In this document: one piece after another, positions 42,163 through 50,661 of the stretch
Layout: every line of letters starts with the position of its first letter
How positions within the stretch are numbered: the first letter of the stretch is position 1
Program-made: the position numbers and the translations under genes
Notes under the pieces: model-generated
The model's database searches: none
Seen by the model: the letters and a program-made list of their open reading frames with translations, nothing else
Told to the model about the DNA's origin: nothing
Assembly: GCF_039655865.1 (NCBI RefSeq)
Contig: NZ_JBBYXL010000002.1
Span: 124,001-188,000, forward strand
Length of the DNA: 64,000 bases
Reading direction: 5' to 3'
Source: Prosthecobacter sp. SYSU 5D2
GTDB taxonomy: Bacteria > Verrucomicrobiota > Verrucomicrobiia > Verrucomicrobiales > Verrucomicrobiaceae

Positions 42163-43017
42163 ATGAAAACATCCAGACTCGTTCTTGCCAGCTTCCTGGC
42201 GGCCGCCGCAGCCGCCGCCCAGAGTGGCGGCACCGTCGTCACCTCCGCCCCGTCCATCGAGGCGGCCATCAACACCTCCAGCACGGACCTGAACGCCACC
42301 CTGACGCAGCTCCTCAACGAGGCGGAAAGGCAGACTGAAAAGCTGCAGACCAGCCTGGACCGCATGGGGGATCCGGCGGCGGTGAACCTGGCCTCCGTGC
42401 AGCTCATCAAGCAGGACATCCTGGATTCCGCCACCCTGCTGAAGACGGAGGACCAGCAGCGCATGATGATGACCGGCCTCACCGGCGCAGAAGTTTTTAC
42501 CGATGATGCCTTCGGCCTCATGGAGCCCATCGGCGCCACCGTCACCAAGGACGACGGCACGGAAGTGGAGCGTGACCCGGAAAAGTACCGCATGGAAGCC
42601 GCCGTGATGGCGCAGATCAAGGAATTCAAGCGCGTCCGTGAGGAGGCCCTGCAGCGGAAAACCGCCCTGACCACGGAGCTGGGGGAGGTGATCCAGGATC
42701 TCGAAGATGCCCAGGACCTGGCCTCCATTCAAAAGCTCAACGCCATGATCACGCTGCTGCGCGGGCAGATTGATGAGATCAACCAGAGCATCCTCATCGC
42801 CCAGGCGGATGCGGAGATGACGCAGAAGGAGCTCGTGGGCCAGGCCCAGATCATGACCAAGGCCAAGAGTGAGGCGGCCATGCTGAACCGCCCGGCTCCG
42901 GATCCTGCGACGGCGACGGGCACCTTTCCCGGATTAGGCACCACGCCCAGGAAGCTTCCCTGGGGGCGCAAGGGCAGCACTGGCAACCCTGGCGGGACCG
43001 AGGAGGAAGTACCCTGA
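42163..43017 (+). CDS. VirB5/TrbJ-like exported coiled-coil protein
   Basis: A 284-residue protein with a signal peptide (1-20, ASFLAAAAAAAQS) and long helical segments (about 38-75 and 140-240) with heptad-like patterns. VirB5/TrbJ subunits have this size and all-alpha character and are encoded between virB4 and virB6, as here. The C-terminus is Gly/Pro-rich and low in structure (GTFPGLGTTPRKLPWGRKG). Direct sequence similarity is weak and the call is from position and fold class. Confidence 0.55.
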   Translation: MKTSRLVLASFLAAAAAAAQSGGTVVTSAPSIEAAINTSSTDLNATLTQLLNEAERQTEKLQTSLDRMGDPAAVNLASVQLIKQDILDSATLLKTEDQQRMMMTGLTGAEVFTDDAFGLMEPIGATVTKDDGTEVERDPEKYRMEAAVMAQIKEFKRVREEALQRKTALTTELGEVIQDLEDAQDLASIQKLNAMITLLRGQIDEINQSILIAQADAEMTQKELVGQAQIMTKAKSEAAMLNRPAPDPATATGTFPGLGTTPRKLPWGRKGSTGNPGGTEEEVP

Positions 43018-43034
43018 TTTGAGGCCTCGCAGGA

Positions 43035-43070
43035 CGCTCCGGGTGGAGCGCTCACCTGAGCCTGTTTTTT
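43035..43070 (+). terminator. Weak hairpin with T-run before virB6-like gene
   Basis: CGCTCC-GGGT-GGAGCG forms a six-base-pair stem at 43035-43050, and a run of six T follows at 43065-43070 after 14 bases. It is a poor match to a Rho-independent terminator but sits in one of the few intergenic gaps of the locus (66 bases) and may attenuate transcription. Confidence 0.3.
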
Positions 43071-43083
43071 CCACTTATTCATC

Positions 43084-44172
43084 ATGACTTTCCTCGCCGC
43101 AGGCACCGTTGACCTCATCCAGTCGGGTGGGAATCCGCTGTTCTTCTTTTATGAAGACCTGGCGGATGTCTGCGTGCGTTGCAGCGAGGTGCTGCAGCTT
43201 ATCGCTTTTGTGATCATGTTTGCCGGCCTGCTCCTGCAGGTGTACAAAGGCATGATCGGCGGGGACCTGTCCGGCATGTTCAGGCAGATCTTGGTGACGG
43301 GCATCATCATCGCCATCATGCCTTATTACCCGGAGTGGATGCTGGCGGCGCAATCTGCTTTAAGCGGTGATCTGCTGTCGGCACTGGAGGTGGACCCGCT
43401 TTCGGTCCTGACCAATTTTGGCGAAAGCTTCGCGGAAGCGCCTTTTGATACGAACAGTGCGCCGGACATCATTTTGGGCATCTTTGATCCGCTGGCCTGG
43501 TTTGAATACTTTGCCACCGCCATCGGGCTCTTCCTCATGGCCTGCATCGCCATCGTCATGTATGCCCTGTTCTGGTGCGGTTTCCAGATCCAGGTCATCG
43601 CCATTTACCTGGGCAGTGCCTGTGCGCCCATCTTCCTGGCCATGCTGGTCTTTGAGCAGACGAAGGATACCGGGGTGAAGTATCACATCGGGCTGATCAG
43701 CATCTGCTTCTGGCCGCTGGGCTGGGGGCTGGGCATGCTGTTTACGGAGGCGATGATGACCTCCTTTGGGCTCGCCGCGACGATCGTCCTGTTCATCACG
43801 GGGCCCATCGGCGCGATCCCGTTCGTCGGCTGGATCATCCAGGTGGGTGCCATCATCATCTTCCTGCTCATCATCATCGTCTGGCTGATTGTGGTGCTCT
43901 TTGCCGCGCCGAAGATCGTCTCCAAGGCCATCACCACGGGGGCCAACATTGGCATGGGCCTGGTCTCCGCTGCGGGCAGCACTGCCATGGGCGTGGGCAG
44001 CGCGGGCGTGTCTGCGGCCTCCGGTGCGGCCATGATGGCCGGCGGTGCGGCCCTGACGGCCACCGGTGCCGGGGCGCCCGTGGGTGCAGGCATGATGGCG
44101 GCCGGAGCGGGCTCCATGGGCGGGGCCGGGGCCAGCCTGGGCAGCACCATCAGCAGCGCGGGGGACAAGTAA
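43084..44172 (+). CDS. VirB6/TrbL-like polytopic inner-membrane protein
   Basis: A 362-residue membrane protein with about six to seven hydrophobic helices (about 37-60, 72-87, 146-175, 178-195, 205-225, 235-285) and a C-terminal tail that is almost all Ala/Gly/Met (about 300-355). This is the VirB6/TrbL layout: polytopic core plus Gly/Ala-rich soluble tail. It is expected to form the inner-membrane part of the channel. It lies between the VirB5-like and first VirB8-like genes. Confidence 0.78.
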   Translation: MTFLAAGTVDLIQSGGNPLFFFYEDLADVCVRCSEVLQLIAFVIMFAGLLLQVYKGMIGGDLSGMFRQILVTGIIIAIMPYYPEWMLAAQSALSGDLLSALEVDPLSVLTNFGESFAEAPFDTNSAPDIILGIFDPLAWFEYFATAIGLFLMACIAIVMYALFWCGFQIQVIAIYLGSACAPIFLAMLVFEQTKDTGVKYHIGLISICFWPLGWGLGMLFTEAMMTSFGLAATIVLFITGPIGAIPFVGWIIQVGAIIIFLLIIIVWLIVVLFAAPKIVSKAITTGANIGMGLVSAAGSTAMGVGSAGVSAASGAAMMAGGAALTATGAGAPVGAGMMAAGAGSMGGAGASLGSTISSAGDK

Positions 44173-44184
44173 GCAATACGAAGC

Positions 44185-44805
44185 ATGAAAGGCGTCACCG
44201 ACATATTCATCTCCAAGCAAAAGCTGGCCATCTTCTGGTTCCTGGTGAGCCTGGGCTGCATCGTCGGCACGGCCTGGCATCTTTATGGCGTGGCCATCGA
44301 AGGGCGCAGCCGCATGCTCTATGTGCCCATCGAGCAGGCGGACGTTTACATTGACACGGAGCTGACCAGCCAGGGTCTGGATGACATGGTGGACTTCCAG
44401 ACGCGGCTGACGCTGGAGACGTTTTTAAACCGCGGCCCGAAAGGACCCGTCACGGCGGAGCGCATCGGCTTCCTCTTCAACCCCGCCGGGCATGAGCAGG
44501 CGCTGCGGGACATCAAAGATAACAGCTATGACTTCCGCACCCGCCAGATCCACCAGATGCTGGAGATCGGCGCCGTCAGCGCCCTGCATTATCCGGACGG
44601 CAGCGCGACCACCCGTGCGGGCGGCCAGCTCATCCGCGTCAGCATTGACCCCACGGAGAAGCAGGCCATCACCCAGGCCTTCAGTTTCAATGCCATCATG
44701 CAATGGGAGCGTAACAAGAACCTGCGGGACCGGAAGCGCTTCCTCTTCGTCTGCAAAGACATCCAGTATGACCTCAAGGAAATCTCCAGCTCTGCGAATC
44801 AGTGA
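44185..44805 (+). CDS. VirB8-like inner-membrane protein, copy 1
   Basis: A 206-residue bitopic protein: a short cytoplasmic N-terminus (MKGVTDIFISKQKL), one transmembrane helix (about 15-35) and a periplasmic domain. The domain has VYIDTELTSQGLDDMVDFQTR, DFRTRQIHQML and AFSFNAIMQWERNKNLRDRKRF, which fits the VirB8/TrbF/TraE class (periplasmic NTF2-like fold). It overlaps the second VirB8-like gene by four bases if the latter starts at GTG 44802, otherwise it is five bases apart. Confidence 0.65.
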   Translation: MKGVTDIFISKQKLAIFWFLVSLGCIVGTAWHLYGVAIEGRSRMLYVPIEQADVYIDTELTSQGLDDMVDFQTRLTLETFLNRGPKGPVTAERIGFLFNPAGHEQALRDIKDNSYDFRTRQIHQMLEIGAVSALHYPDGSATTRAGGQLIRVSIDPTEKQAITQAFSFNAIMQWERNKNLRDRKRFLFVCKDIQYDLKEISSSANQ

Positions 44806-44810
44806 CCGCC

Positions 44811-45557
44811 ATGCCTGACGCTTCCATGACTCCCGCATCCCCCTCCTCTCTGCAGCCCATCACCGCCCCGGCGGGGGAGCGGAAGGAATCCGTCGTGCCG
44901 TCAGTGAAAGCGCCGGTCAAGGAGGCTGTGGTGAAAGTGCCGCGCCGCCGCAGCGCCATTGATACCCTGGTGGCGCGGGACAAGACGGCGGTGTTCTGGT
45001 TCCTGGTGGCCTGCGTGGTGGCCTCCGGCTGCGCCTGGTACCTCGTCATCATGGCGGAGGTGCTGAAGGCGCGCCCGCCCTTTGTCGTCATGGACACCGC
45101 CGGGGCCTACTATGTGGCGCCGGGGCTGAACTTTGACAGCATGAAGCCCATGCATGTGGACCTGACCATGATCGCGGTGGAGACGATGTTTGAGCGCGGG
45201 CCCGAGGGCCTGTACCGCGGGGAGCGGGTGGACAGGCTGTTTAACCGCCAGGGCAAGAGCATGCTCCAGGACATCTTGAAAAAAGAGGACTCCTACTTTT
45301 TAAACCAGAAGGTGGAGCAGACGGTGGAGCTGGAGGGGGAGCCCAAGCTCACCGGCGCGCTCTCCACCGCCGCCGCCACCGTGGCCACCGGCCTGGTCAC
45401 GCGGCGCGGCTTTTTCAAAGGCCAGGCCCAGGTGGAGAGCTACCGCTTCAAGGTGGCCTTCATCTGGAGGATGAACCCGAACATGCGCGGCAACCGGCTC
45501 TACCCGGCCGTGATTGACAAGATCAGCACTTACAGCCTGGAGAAAATCAGCGAATAA
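44811..45557 (+). CDS. VirB8-like inner-membrane protein, copy 2
   Basis: A 248-residue bitopic protein (a GTG at 44802 is also possible). A proline/serine-rich cytoplasmic segment of about 55 residues precedes a transmembrane helix (about 62-82, VFWFLVACVVASGCAWYLVI). The periplasmic domain resembles that of the preceding gene in layout: YVAPGLNFDSMKPMHVDLT, ETMFERGPEGLYRGERVDRLF, and FKVAFIWRMNPNMRGNRLYPAV. Both start with a KxAIFWFLV/KTAVFWFLV helix, so the pair probably arose by duplication. It abuts the VirB9-like gene. Confidence 0.65.
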   Translation: MPDASMTPASPSSLQPITAPAGERKESVVPSVKAPVKEAVVKVPRRRSAIDTLVARDKTAVFWFLVACVVASGCAWYLVIMAEVLKARPPFVVMDTAGAYYVAPGLNFDSMKPMHVDLTMIAVETMFERGPEGLYRGERVDRLFNRQGKSMLQDILKKEDSYFLNQKVEQTVELEGEPKLTGALSTAAATVATGLVTRRGFFKGQAQVESYRFKVAFIWRMNPNMRGNRLYPAVIDKISTYSLEKISE

Positions 45558-46508
45558 ATGACCATGCTCCGTCATCTCCCACTCACCCTTTTGTTAGGCC
45601 TGCTGCCGCAAATGCTGCCTGCGCAGGTGCAGGAAGGACGCGAGCTCGTCATGCTGGACCCGAAAAAGCTGGTCAATGAGATCGCCATCAACAGCACCGT
45701 GGCCACCACCATCACCTTTCCGGCCAAAATTACCCTGCTGACGGGTTTTGGCATGGTCACGGATCCCTCCGCCGCCCGGCACATGGAGCTGAGCAAGGTG
45801 GCGCTGGTGCATTATGACAATGTGCTGGACGACACCCTGGTGGTGCGCCTGGTGAAGCAGGGGGAGCCTTGCCACGTCACCGTACGCACGGACAAGCACA
45901 TCCACCTGCTGCGTTTTGTCCCCTCGGAGCTGGCCAACCTGGCCGTCATCGTCCCGCCGCCGGTGGAGCGGGATGCGGCCGTGCCGGTCAGCTCGGAATC
46001 CATCGTCAAAAACCGCATTGATTACAATACGGAGGAGCTCGTCGGCGTGCTCAGCAAGGCCAAGAACCGCAAGGCGCTGCAGCCGCTGAACCCCGGTTTG
46101 TACTCCGGCTGGCTGGAGCGCAACGGGCTGGACATGACGGTGACGGACGACGCCCTGACGACGACCATCTATGAGATCCAGCGCCAGCCGGCCAAGGACG
46201 CCACCGTCTTCCGCTGCTGGATCACCAATACCGGCACCGAGTCCTATGAGTTTGAGCCCAATGGCGTGAAGGTCCGGGTGGGAGAGCGCAGCTACAACGC
46301 CCAGCTTGTTGACTGCAGCGGCCTGGTGCAGCCCGGCCAGCGCGTGCCCATGGAGGTCGTTCTCCAGGGCGGGCCTGGCGGCGGGCGGGAGGGCCTTTCC
46401 ATCCAGCAGGACTTCCGCATCGAGCTGCCTGAGCCAGGCCGCACCCAGGCCTCCGCCGCTCTGTTTGGGGATGCCAATGCCATGATGCTGGATGATGGCA
46501 GCAAATAA
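45558..46508 (+). CDS. VirB9/TrbG/TraK-like exported protein
   Basis: A 316-residue protein with a signal peptide (about 1-22, LGLLPQMLPAQ). The region after it (EIAINSTVATTITFPAKITLLTGFGMV) matches the early beta-strands of VirB9/TrbG-type outer-ring proteins, followed by VRLVKQGEPCHVTVRTDKHIHLLRF. The C-terminal half has a further beta-rich domain (RCWITNTGTESYEFEPNGVKVRVGERSY). It would join VirB10 in the outer-membrane core complex. Position between virB8 and virB10 supports it. Sequence similarity is modest. Confidence 0.68.
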   Translation: MTMLRHLPLTLLLGLLPQMLPAQVQEGRELVMLDPKKLVNEIAINSTVATTITFPAKITLLTGFGMVTDPSAARHMELSKVALVHYDNVLDDTLVVRLVKQGEPCHVTVRTDKHIHLLRFVPSELANLAVIVPPPVERDAAVPVSSESIVKNRIDYNTEELVGVLSKAKNRKALQPLNPGLYSGWLERNGLDMTVTDDALTTTIYEIQRQPAKDATVFRCWITNTGTESYEFEPNGVKVRVGERSYNAQLVDCSGLVQPGQRVPMEVVLQGGPGGGREGLSIQQDFRIELPEPGRTQASAALFGDANAMMLDDGSK

Positions 46509-46532
46509 CCCCGAAGACCTTTTTCCGCTCCC

Positions 46533-47756
46533 ATGAAACATCTTCAAAAACCCGGTGTACAAATGGCCCTCCTGGCCGTGGTGCTCATGATCGCCGCCGG
46601 GGCGTTTTTCCTGACCAAGCAGCCCGCGCCGCCGGTGAATGCGCCGCCCAAGGAGGACCGGAAAGGCAACCCCGTCACCACGGAGACGCTGGCCCTGGAT
46701 GACAAAAAAGTGACCCTGGAAGAAAACCGCACCGCCCGGATCGGCACGGACCAGCAGGTGGAGCGCTTCGTGGTGCCGGCCAAGAAACCGCCGCCGCCCT
46801 CCCTCATCAACATGGGCGGCAGCGGCAAGAAAAAGGATGAGGCGCCGCCTCCCTATCCCCGCCTGGTCCACATCACCAACACCACACCGCCGGAGTTCAA
46901 GCCCTCCGAGCCGGAGTTCTTTGCCCCGCGCGGCATGCTTTTCAAAGCTGCCTTGGTGCTGACGGTGGATTCCTCCAGTCTGGAGACGCCCGTGCTGGCG
47001 CTGGTGACGGAGGATGTCTATTGGAACGGCCGGCTCATCGTCCCGGCCGGCACCCAGGTGCATGCCCAGGCCAGCAAAGGCCGCGTGCGTGACCGCATGG
47101 AGATCACCGGCACCTACACCTTCGTCTGGGCGGACGGGCGGGAATACAACATCAACTGCGTGGCGCTGGACCATGTGCGCCTGTCTGACGGCAGCTACGG
47201 CATCACGGACGGCTCCGCCGGCATCCGCGGCCAGATCATCCAGAACGACCAGTATGCCGAGCTGAAGATCCTGGTGGCGGAGGCGCTGCAGGGCATCATG
47301 AACAACCAGCAGGACCAGTTCCAGACCGTCTATGGCCTGGTCCCGCAGAACAACAGCCGCAATGCCGCGCTGGGCGGCGGCTCCCAGGCCGCATCGGCCT
47401 ACTCCGGCCTGCTGACGAAAAAGCTGGAGGCGGACCTGGACTTCGTCCGCGTGGCCGCCGGCACCCAGTTTTACATCTTCACCAAGGACGTCTTCGAGCC
47501 GGACCTGGCCAGCGTGGCTGGTCTGCGCCAGGGCGGCAAGGCCGCCTCCAGCTGGCAGCTCGCCGAAGAAACCTACCAGCGCGCCCAGGCGCAGGCCGCC
47601 TCCGCTTCAGACGGGGCCGCCAAAACCGCTGAAACCACCCGCCAGGCGGAGGAGCAGCGGCGCACGGCGGAGCGCGCCGCCCGCGTCAGCAGTCTGGTCT
47701 CTCCGGCCGCCGCCACCACCACCAGTACCTCTTCCTCCTCCAGCACCACGCCATGA
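46533..47756 (+). CDS. virB10: VirB10/TrbI-like core-complex protein
   Basis: A 407-residue protein with a short cytoplasmic N-terminus, a transmembrane helix (9-28), a proline-rich periplasmic linker (about 33-130) and a C-terminal beta-domain. VLALVTEDVYWNGRLIVPAGTQVHAQ corresponds to the conserved VirB10 core strands, and LDFVRVAAGTQFYIFTKDVFEPD to the terminal beta-strand motif. A final Ala/Gln/Ser-rich helix and Ser/Thr tail extend beyond typical VirB10. It spans the periplasm and couples ATPases to the outer ring. The next gene overlaps it by four bases. Confidence 0.82.
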   Translation: MKHLQKPGVQMALLAVVLMIAAGAFFLTKQPAPPVNAPPKEDRKGNPVTTETLALDDKKVTLEENRTARIGTDQQVERFVVPAKKPPPPSLINMGGSGKKKDEAPPPYPRLVHITNTTPPEFKPSEPEFFAPRGMLFKAALVLTVDSSSLETPVLALVTEDVYWNGRLIVPAGTQVHAQASKGRVRDRMEITGTYTFVWADGREYNINCVALDHVRLSDGSYGITDGSAGIRGQIIQNDQYAELKILVAEALQGIMNNQQDQFQTVYGLVPQNNSRNAALGGGSQAASAYSGLLTKKLEADLDFVRVAAGTQFYIFTKDVFEPDLASVAGLRQGGKAASSWQLAEETYQRAQAQAASASDGAAKTAETTRQAEEQRRTAERAARVSSLVSPAAATTTSTSSSSSTTP

Positions 47757-48451
47757 CCACCATGATCCGATCTGCCCTCACCGCCGCCGCCTGTGCCCTG
47801 CTGGCCTCCTGCGCCTCTGAAAAGGAGCCCGCCCTGCCGGATGATCCGCTGGCCTTCCCCGTGGAGGAGCAGGAGCCCGCCTACATTCCCACCTACTCCA
47901 AGACCGTCGTGGCCGGCTGGCCCAAGGGCCGCAGCCTGGACCCGCATGACCAGTCCCGCGTGCGCCTGGATGAGGAGGTGCATGCCTACCATGTGGGCCG
48001 CCTGCCCAGCCGCGACCGGCGGGAGATGCATGAGGCGCACACCGTTTACCGCGTGGAGCAGGATGCCCGCTGGGATACCCGCCTGCCCGCTACGCCCATG
48101 GATTCACGCGGCGTCGTCCTGGGCATCGTGGAGCCCTCCCGCAGCGCCGTGCCCAGCACCACCCTCATCGAGCAGGAGCGCCAGAGCCTGATGGCCAAAA
48201 CCCAGTCCCTCACCATCACCATGGCCAAGCTGGGCACCCTGCAAAAGGACCTGGAAAAGAAACGCCTGGCCTTTGAGGAGGCGGAGGAGGAGTCCAAGGA
48301 AATCCAGACCTACCTGTCCAAAACCATCCAGGAGCGGGACCAGGCACGCACCGAGCTGGAACAGGTCAAAACCCGGCTGGAAGAGCTGGAGGATGCCGAG
48401 CGCCTGCGCCTGCGCTCCTCCTCCCAGGGTTTCGGCAGCAGCAAAAAGTAA
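47753..48451 (+). CDS. Coiled-coil lipoprotein
   Basis: A 232-residue lipoprotein with lipobox LASC (C19). After a variable N-terminal region (20-130) a long coiled coil spans about 135-215 (MAKTQSLTITMAKLGTLQKD... and EQVKTRLEELEDAERLRL). It is expected to be anchored in the outer membrane and to act as a periplasmic spacer or chaperone in the secretion apparatus. No family recognised. It overlaps virB10 by four bases and precedes the AAA+ ATPase by 31 bases. Confidence 0.72.
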   Translation: MTTMIRSALTAAACALLASCASEKEPALPDDPLAFPVEEQEPAYIPTYSKTVVAGWPKGRSLDPHDQSRVRLDEEVHAYHVGRLPSRDRREMHEAHTVYRVEQDARWDTRLPATPMDSRGVVLGIVEPSRSAVPSTTLIEQERQSLMAKTQSLTITMAKLGTLQKDLEKKRLAFEEAEEESKEIQTYLSKTIQERDQARTELEQVKTRLEELEDAERLRLRSSSQGFGSSKK

Positions 48452-48482
48452 GAGCCCATTTGATTTTTTTTCGCAAACCGGC

Positions 48483-49379
48483 ATGGCAGATCTAGAGCTT
48501 ATTCGCGGCCTCCCCCCGTTCCTGCTGGAGCGCATCATCGGCCAGGATCACGTGATCCCCAAGGTGGTACCCATCGTCCAGAACGGCGAGCTGGGCCTCA
48601 GCGATCCTGGCCGTCCGAAGGGTACCTTTCTCTTCCTGGGCCCCACCGGCGTGGGCAAGACGGAGATCACCCTGCTGCTCTGCGAATACATTTTCAAAGA
48701 CGTCAACAAGCACTGCATCCGCCTGGACATGTCCGAATACCAGAACCAGGAATCTCTGGGCCTCCTGCTCGGCCAGGGGGAGGGCAGCCGGGGCAACATG
48801 GGCCGCTTTTATGACCGTGCCGAGGGCCGCGGCATCATCCTCTTTGACGAGATCGAAAAAGCCCACCCGCGCGTGCTGGACATCTTTCTCCAGGTGCTGG
48901 ATGCCGGCCGCATCACCGTCGCCAACGGCGAGACGCTGAACCTCTGCAACTTCTACATCGTCGCCACCTCCAACATCGGTGCCGATGCCCTCATGGAGCT
49001 GAAAAACAGCCCCATGTCCACCATCGAGCGCTTCATTGAAGACCTGGCCGCCGCCGAGCTGCGCCCGGAAGTGCTCGCCCGTTTCAACGTCCGCTGCGTC
49101 TTCCAAAAGCTCGGTTACGCCGCGCAGAAACAGATCGCCAGCATCATGCTGAACAAGGAGCTCAAAAACCTGCGCAGCAAAGGCTACGAGCTCACCGCCG
49201 GCCAGGGCGTCATTGACCTCCTCGTCTCCCAGGGCGTGGAGCCGCGCCTGGGCGTGCGCCGCATGCGAACCACTGCTGAGAGCAACTGCCGACATGCCGT
49301 GCGGGAGGCCCTCATGGCGGGAAAACCCACCTCCGGAACCCTCATCGCCGAAAATGGGCATCTGGTCATCCATTCGTGA
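48483..49379 (+). CDS. ClpA/ClpB-D2-type AAA+ ATPase in secretion locus
   Basis: A 298-residue single-domain AAA+ protein; the start at MADLELIRG follows a 31-base gap and an upstream in-frame extension reads across the lipoprotein gene in another frame. Walker A GPTGVGKT (53-60), Walker B IILFDE (118-123), sensor 1 TSN (162-164), arginine finger R200 (RPEVLARFN) and sensor 2 GVRR (257-260) match the second AAA+ domain of ClpA/ClpB-type proteins. The N-domain, first AAA+ domain and middle domain are absent. It lies where a VirB11 secretion ATPase might be expected, yet is not related to VirB11. It may remodel secreted or channel proteins. Confidence 0.85.
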   Translation: MADLELIRGLPPFLLERIIGQDHVIPKVVPIVQNGELGLSDPGRPKGTFLFLGPTGVGKTEITLLLCEYIFKDVNKHCIRLDMSEYQNQESLGLLLGQGEGSRGNMGRFYDRAEGRGIILFDEIEKAHPRVLDIFLQVLDAGRITVANGETLNLCNFYIVATSNIGADALMELKNSPMSTIERFIEDLAAAELRPEVLARFNVRCVFQKLGYAAQKQIASIMLNKELKNLRSKGYELTAGQGVIDLLVSQGVEPRLGVRRMRTTAESNCRHAVREALMAGKPTSGTLIAENGHLVIHS

Positions 49380-49782
49380 CTTTTACTTCCGCTGGAAGCC
49401 GGAGCTGGACCTCTACGGCATCAGCGCCCTGCTCATCCTCAGCGCCATCATCACGGACCGCTGGGCCGCCGCCGGCATTGTCTTCATCGGCATGCTCATC
49501 ATGGATGCCATGCGCCGCTGGGGCGAGCCGTACCGCCAGCTCGGCAAGGCCGAGCTGGAGCGCCGCCGCCGGGAGAACAAAGCCTACTGGGACGAGCGCT
49601 TTGCCGAATGGTTTGGCCGGTTTCAAAAAGACCCGGACGATGCACCCCCGCCCGCCGCCACCCGCCTCATCCCCCAGCCCCGGCGTGACGATGAGGAGCC
49701 GCCGCCGGAAAGCCCGGCCCTCATCGTCGAAGAGGAGAAACCTGTCATTCCTGTCCCCCCGCCTGTCACACATGAGACCTGA
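49354..49782 (+). CDS. Small two-helix membrane protein of the secretion locus
   Basis: A 142-residue protein starting inside the end of the AAA+ gene (26-base overlap). Two hydrophobic helices (about 21-34 and 38-49, ISALLILSAIITD and AGIVFIGMLIMDAM) are followed by a charged helix with EEDK-rich segments (RRRENKAYWDERFAEWFGRFQKDP) and a Pro/Glu-rich tail (VIPVPPPVTHET). I do not recognise a family. The topology suggests an inner-membrane adaptor with the tail cytoplasmic or periplasmic. Confidence 0.65.
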   Translation: MGIWSSIRDFYFRWKPELDLYGISALLILSAIITDRWAAAGIVFIGMLIMDAMRRWGEPYRQLGKAELERRRRENKAYWDERFAEWFGRFQKDPDDAPPPAATRLIPQPRRDDEEPPPESPALIVEEEKPVIPVPPPVTHET

Positions 49783-49816
49783 CGGGCTAATCCCTTTTGC
49801 GCCGCCGCCGCCTCCC

Positions 49817-50197
49817 ATGCCGTCATTTCCCACATCCCTCCGCTCCGCCCTCCGGCTCCTCATCGGCCTGGCCGCCCTGCTCTTGCTGGGCGCCTGCACC
49901 ACGCCGCCCGCCTTCCTGGCGGATTCAGACGTCATACCCGTCGGCAGCCGCATCGAGTTCTGGGTGGACCATGACGACTTCGGCTGGCATAACTCCAACA
50001 TCCACATCGCCTACCTGCCCCGCCCCATGACCGGGGCCGAGGCCCGCCAGTGGGCTGAAGGCGTCGGCAACCGCGATGCCGGCCTCCAGTGGACCCGTTA
50101 TTACCTGAAAGTCACCCACCCGGAGCCTTACCGGAAAGAATACCGCACCGCCGTCTTCCCCACCCGCGCCCACCCGCACGAGCTGGTCAGGCACTGA
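49817..50197 (+). CDS. Small lipoprotein of the secretion locus
   Basis: A 126-residue lipoprotein whose signal (SALRLLIGLAALLLLGAC, C26) has a canonical lipobox LGAC. I start it at MPSFPTS; an ATG 45 bases earlier overlaps the previous gene and adds a proline-rich piece that would hinder export. The remainder has SDVIPVGSRIEFWVDHDDFGW and a C-terminal beta-like domain with WTRYYLKVTHPEPYRKEYRT. No family recognised. Third lipoprotein in this locus. Confidence 0.65.
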   Translation: MPSFPTSLRSALRLLIGLAALLLLGACTTPPAFLADSDVIPVGSRIEFWVDHDDFGWHNSNIHIAYLPRPMTGAEARQWAEGVGNRDAGLQWTRYYLKVTHPEPYRKEYRTAVFPTRAHPHELVRH

Positions 50198-50241
50198 GAC
50201 ATCCGCCTCACCTCCCGTCCCCGAATCCATCTGCCACCGCC

Positions 50242-50658
50242 ATGTCTGACAATCCCGCCGCCACCGCCGCCCAAGAGCTCAAAAAATGGCTCGAACTGCT
50301 CGAGAAAATGCTCAACAAACAGGAGTCTGACAAGCTCTCCGCCGACAAAGCCAAGCTGGACAGCGACCGCTTTAATTCCATGCTCAAAGAGCTCAAAGGC
50401 ATCAAAGAAGGCATAGACACGCTGCCGGACAGCCCGGAAAAGATCGATCTGCTCAAAAGTATCGATAAGAACCTCCAAACTCTCAATGATCATGGCAACA
50501 AAGTGGTTCACGAACTTGGTGGGAGCCAGGATATAGATGGCAAATCCGTCTTGCCGCCGGATGCAAATGCCCCGGGCCTCGGCACCGGGCTAAAAGCGGG
50601 CGATACCGCCCTGGCCGCCACCCCGCCTCCCCTACCGGTGGGAGGCCCGGCACTGTAA
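50242..50658 (+). CDS. Coiled-coil protein of the secretion locus
   Basis: A 138-residue soluble protein. The start MSDNPAAT follows the lipoprotein by 44 bases. Residues about 8-90 form an amphipathic helix array (LKKWLELLEKMLNKQES, LDSDRFNSMLKELKGIKEGID, KIDLLKSIDKNLQTLND), then a Gly/Pro-rich tail (PPDANAPGLGTGLK, PPPLPVGGPAL). No signal peptide. It may be a chaperone, a secreted substrate or a regulator; this is only inference from position between the lipoprotein and the calcium-loop protein. Confidence 0.6.
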   Translation: MSDNPAATAAQELKKWLELLEKMLNKQESDKLSADKAKLDSDRFNSMLKELKGIKEGIDTLPDSPEKIDLLKSIDKNLQTLNDHGNKVVHELGGSQDIDGKSVLPPDANAPGLGTGLKAGDTALAATPPPLPVGGPAL

Positions 50659-50661
50659 GTC

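Noticed and set aside
45594..47174. A 526-codon minus-strand frame across the VirB9/VirB10-like genes
   Set aside because: It is a shadow of two genes whose signal peptide, membrane helix and core motifs are clear on the plus strand.
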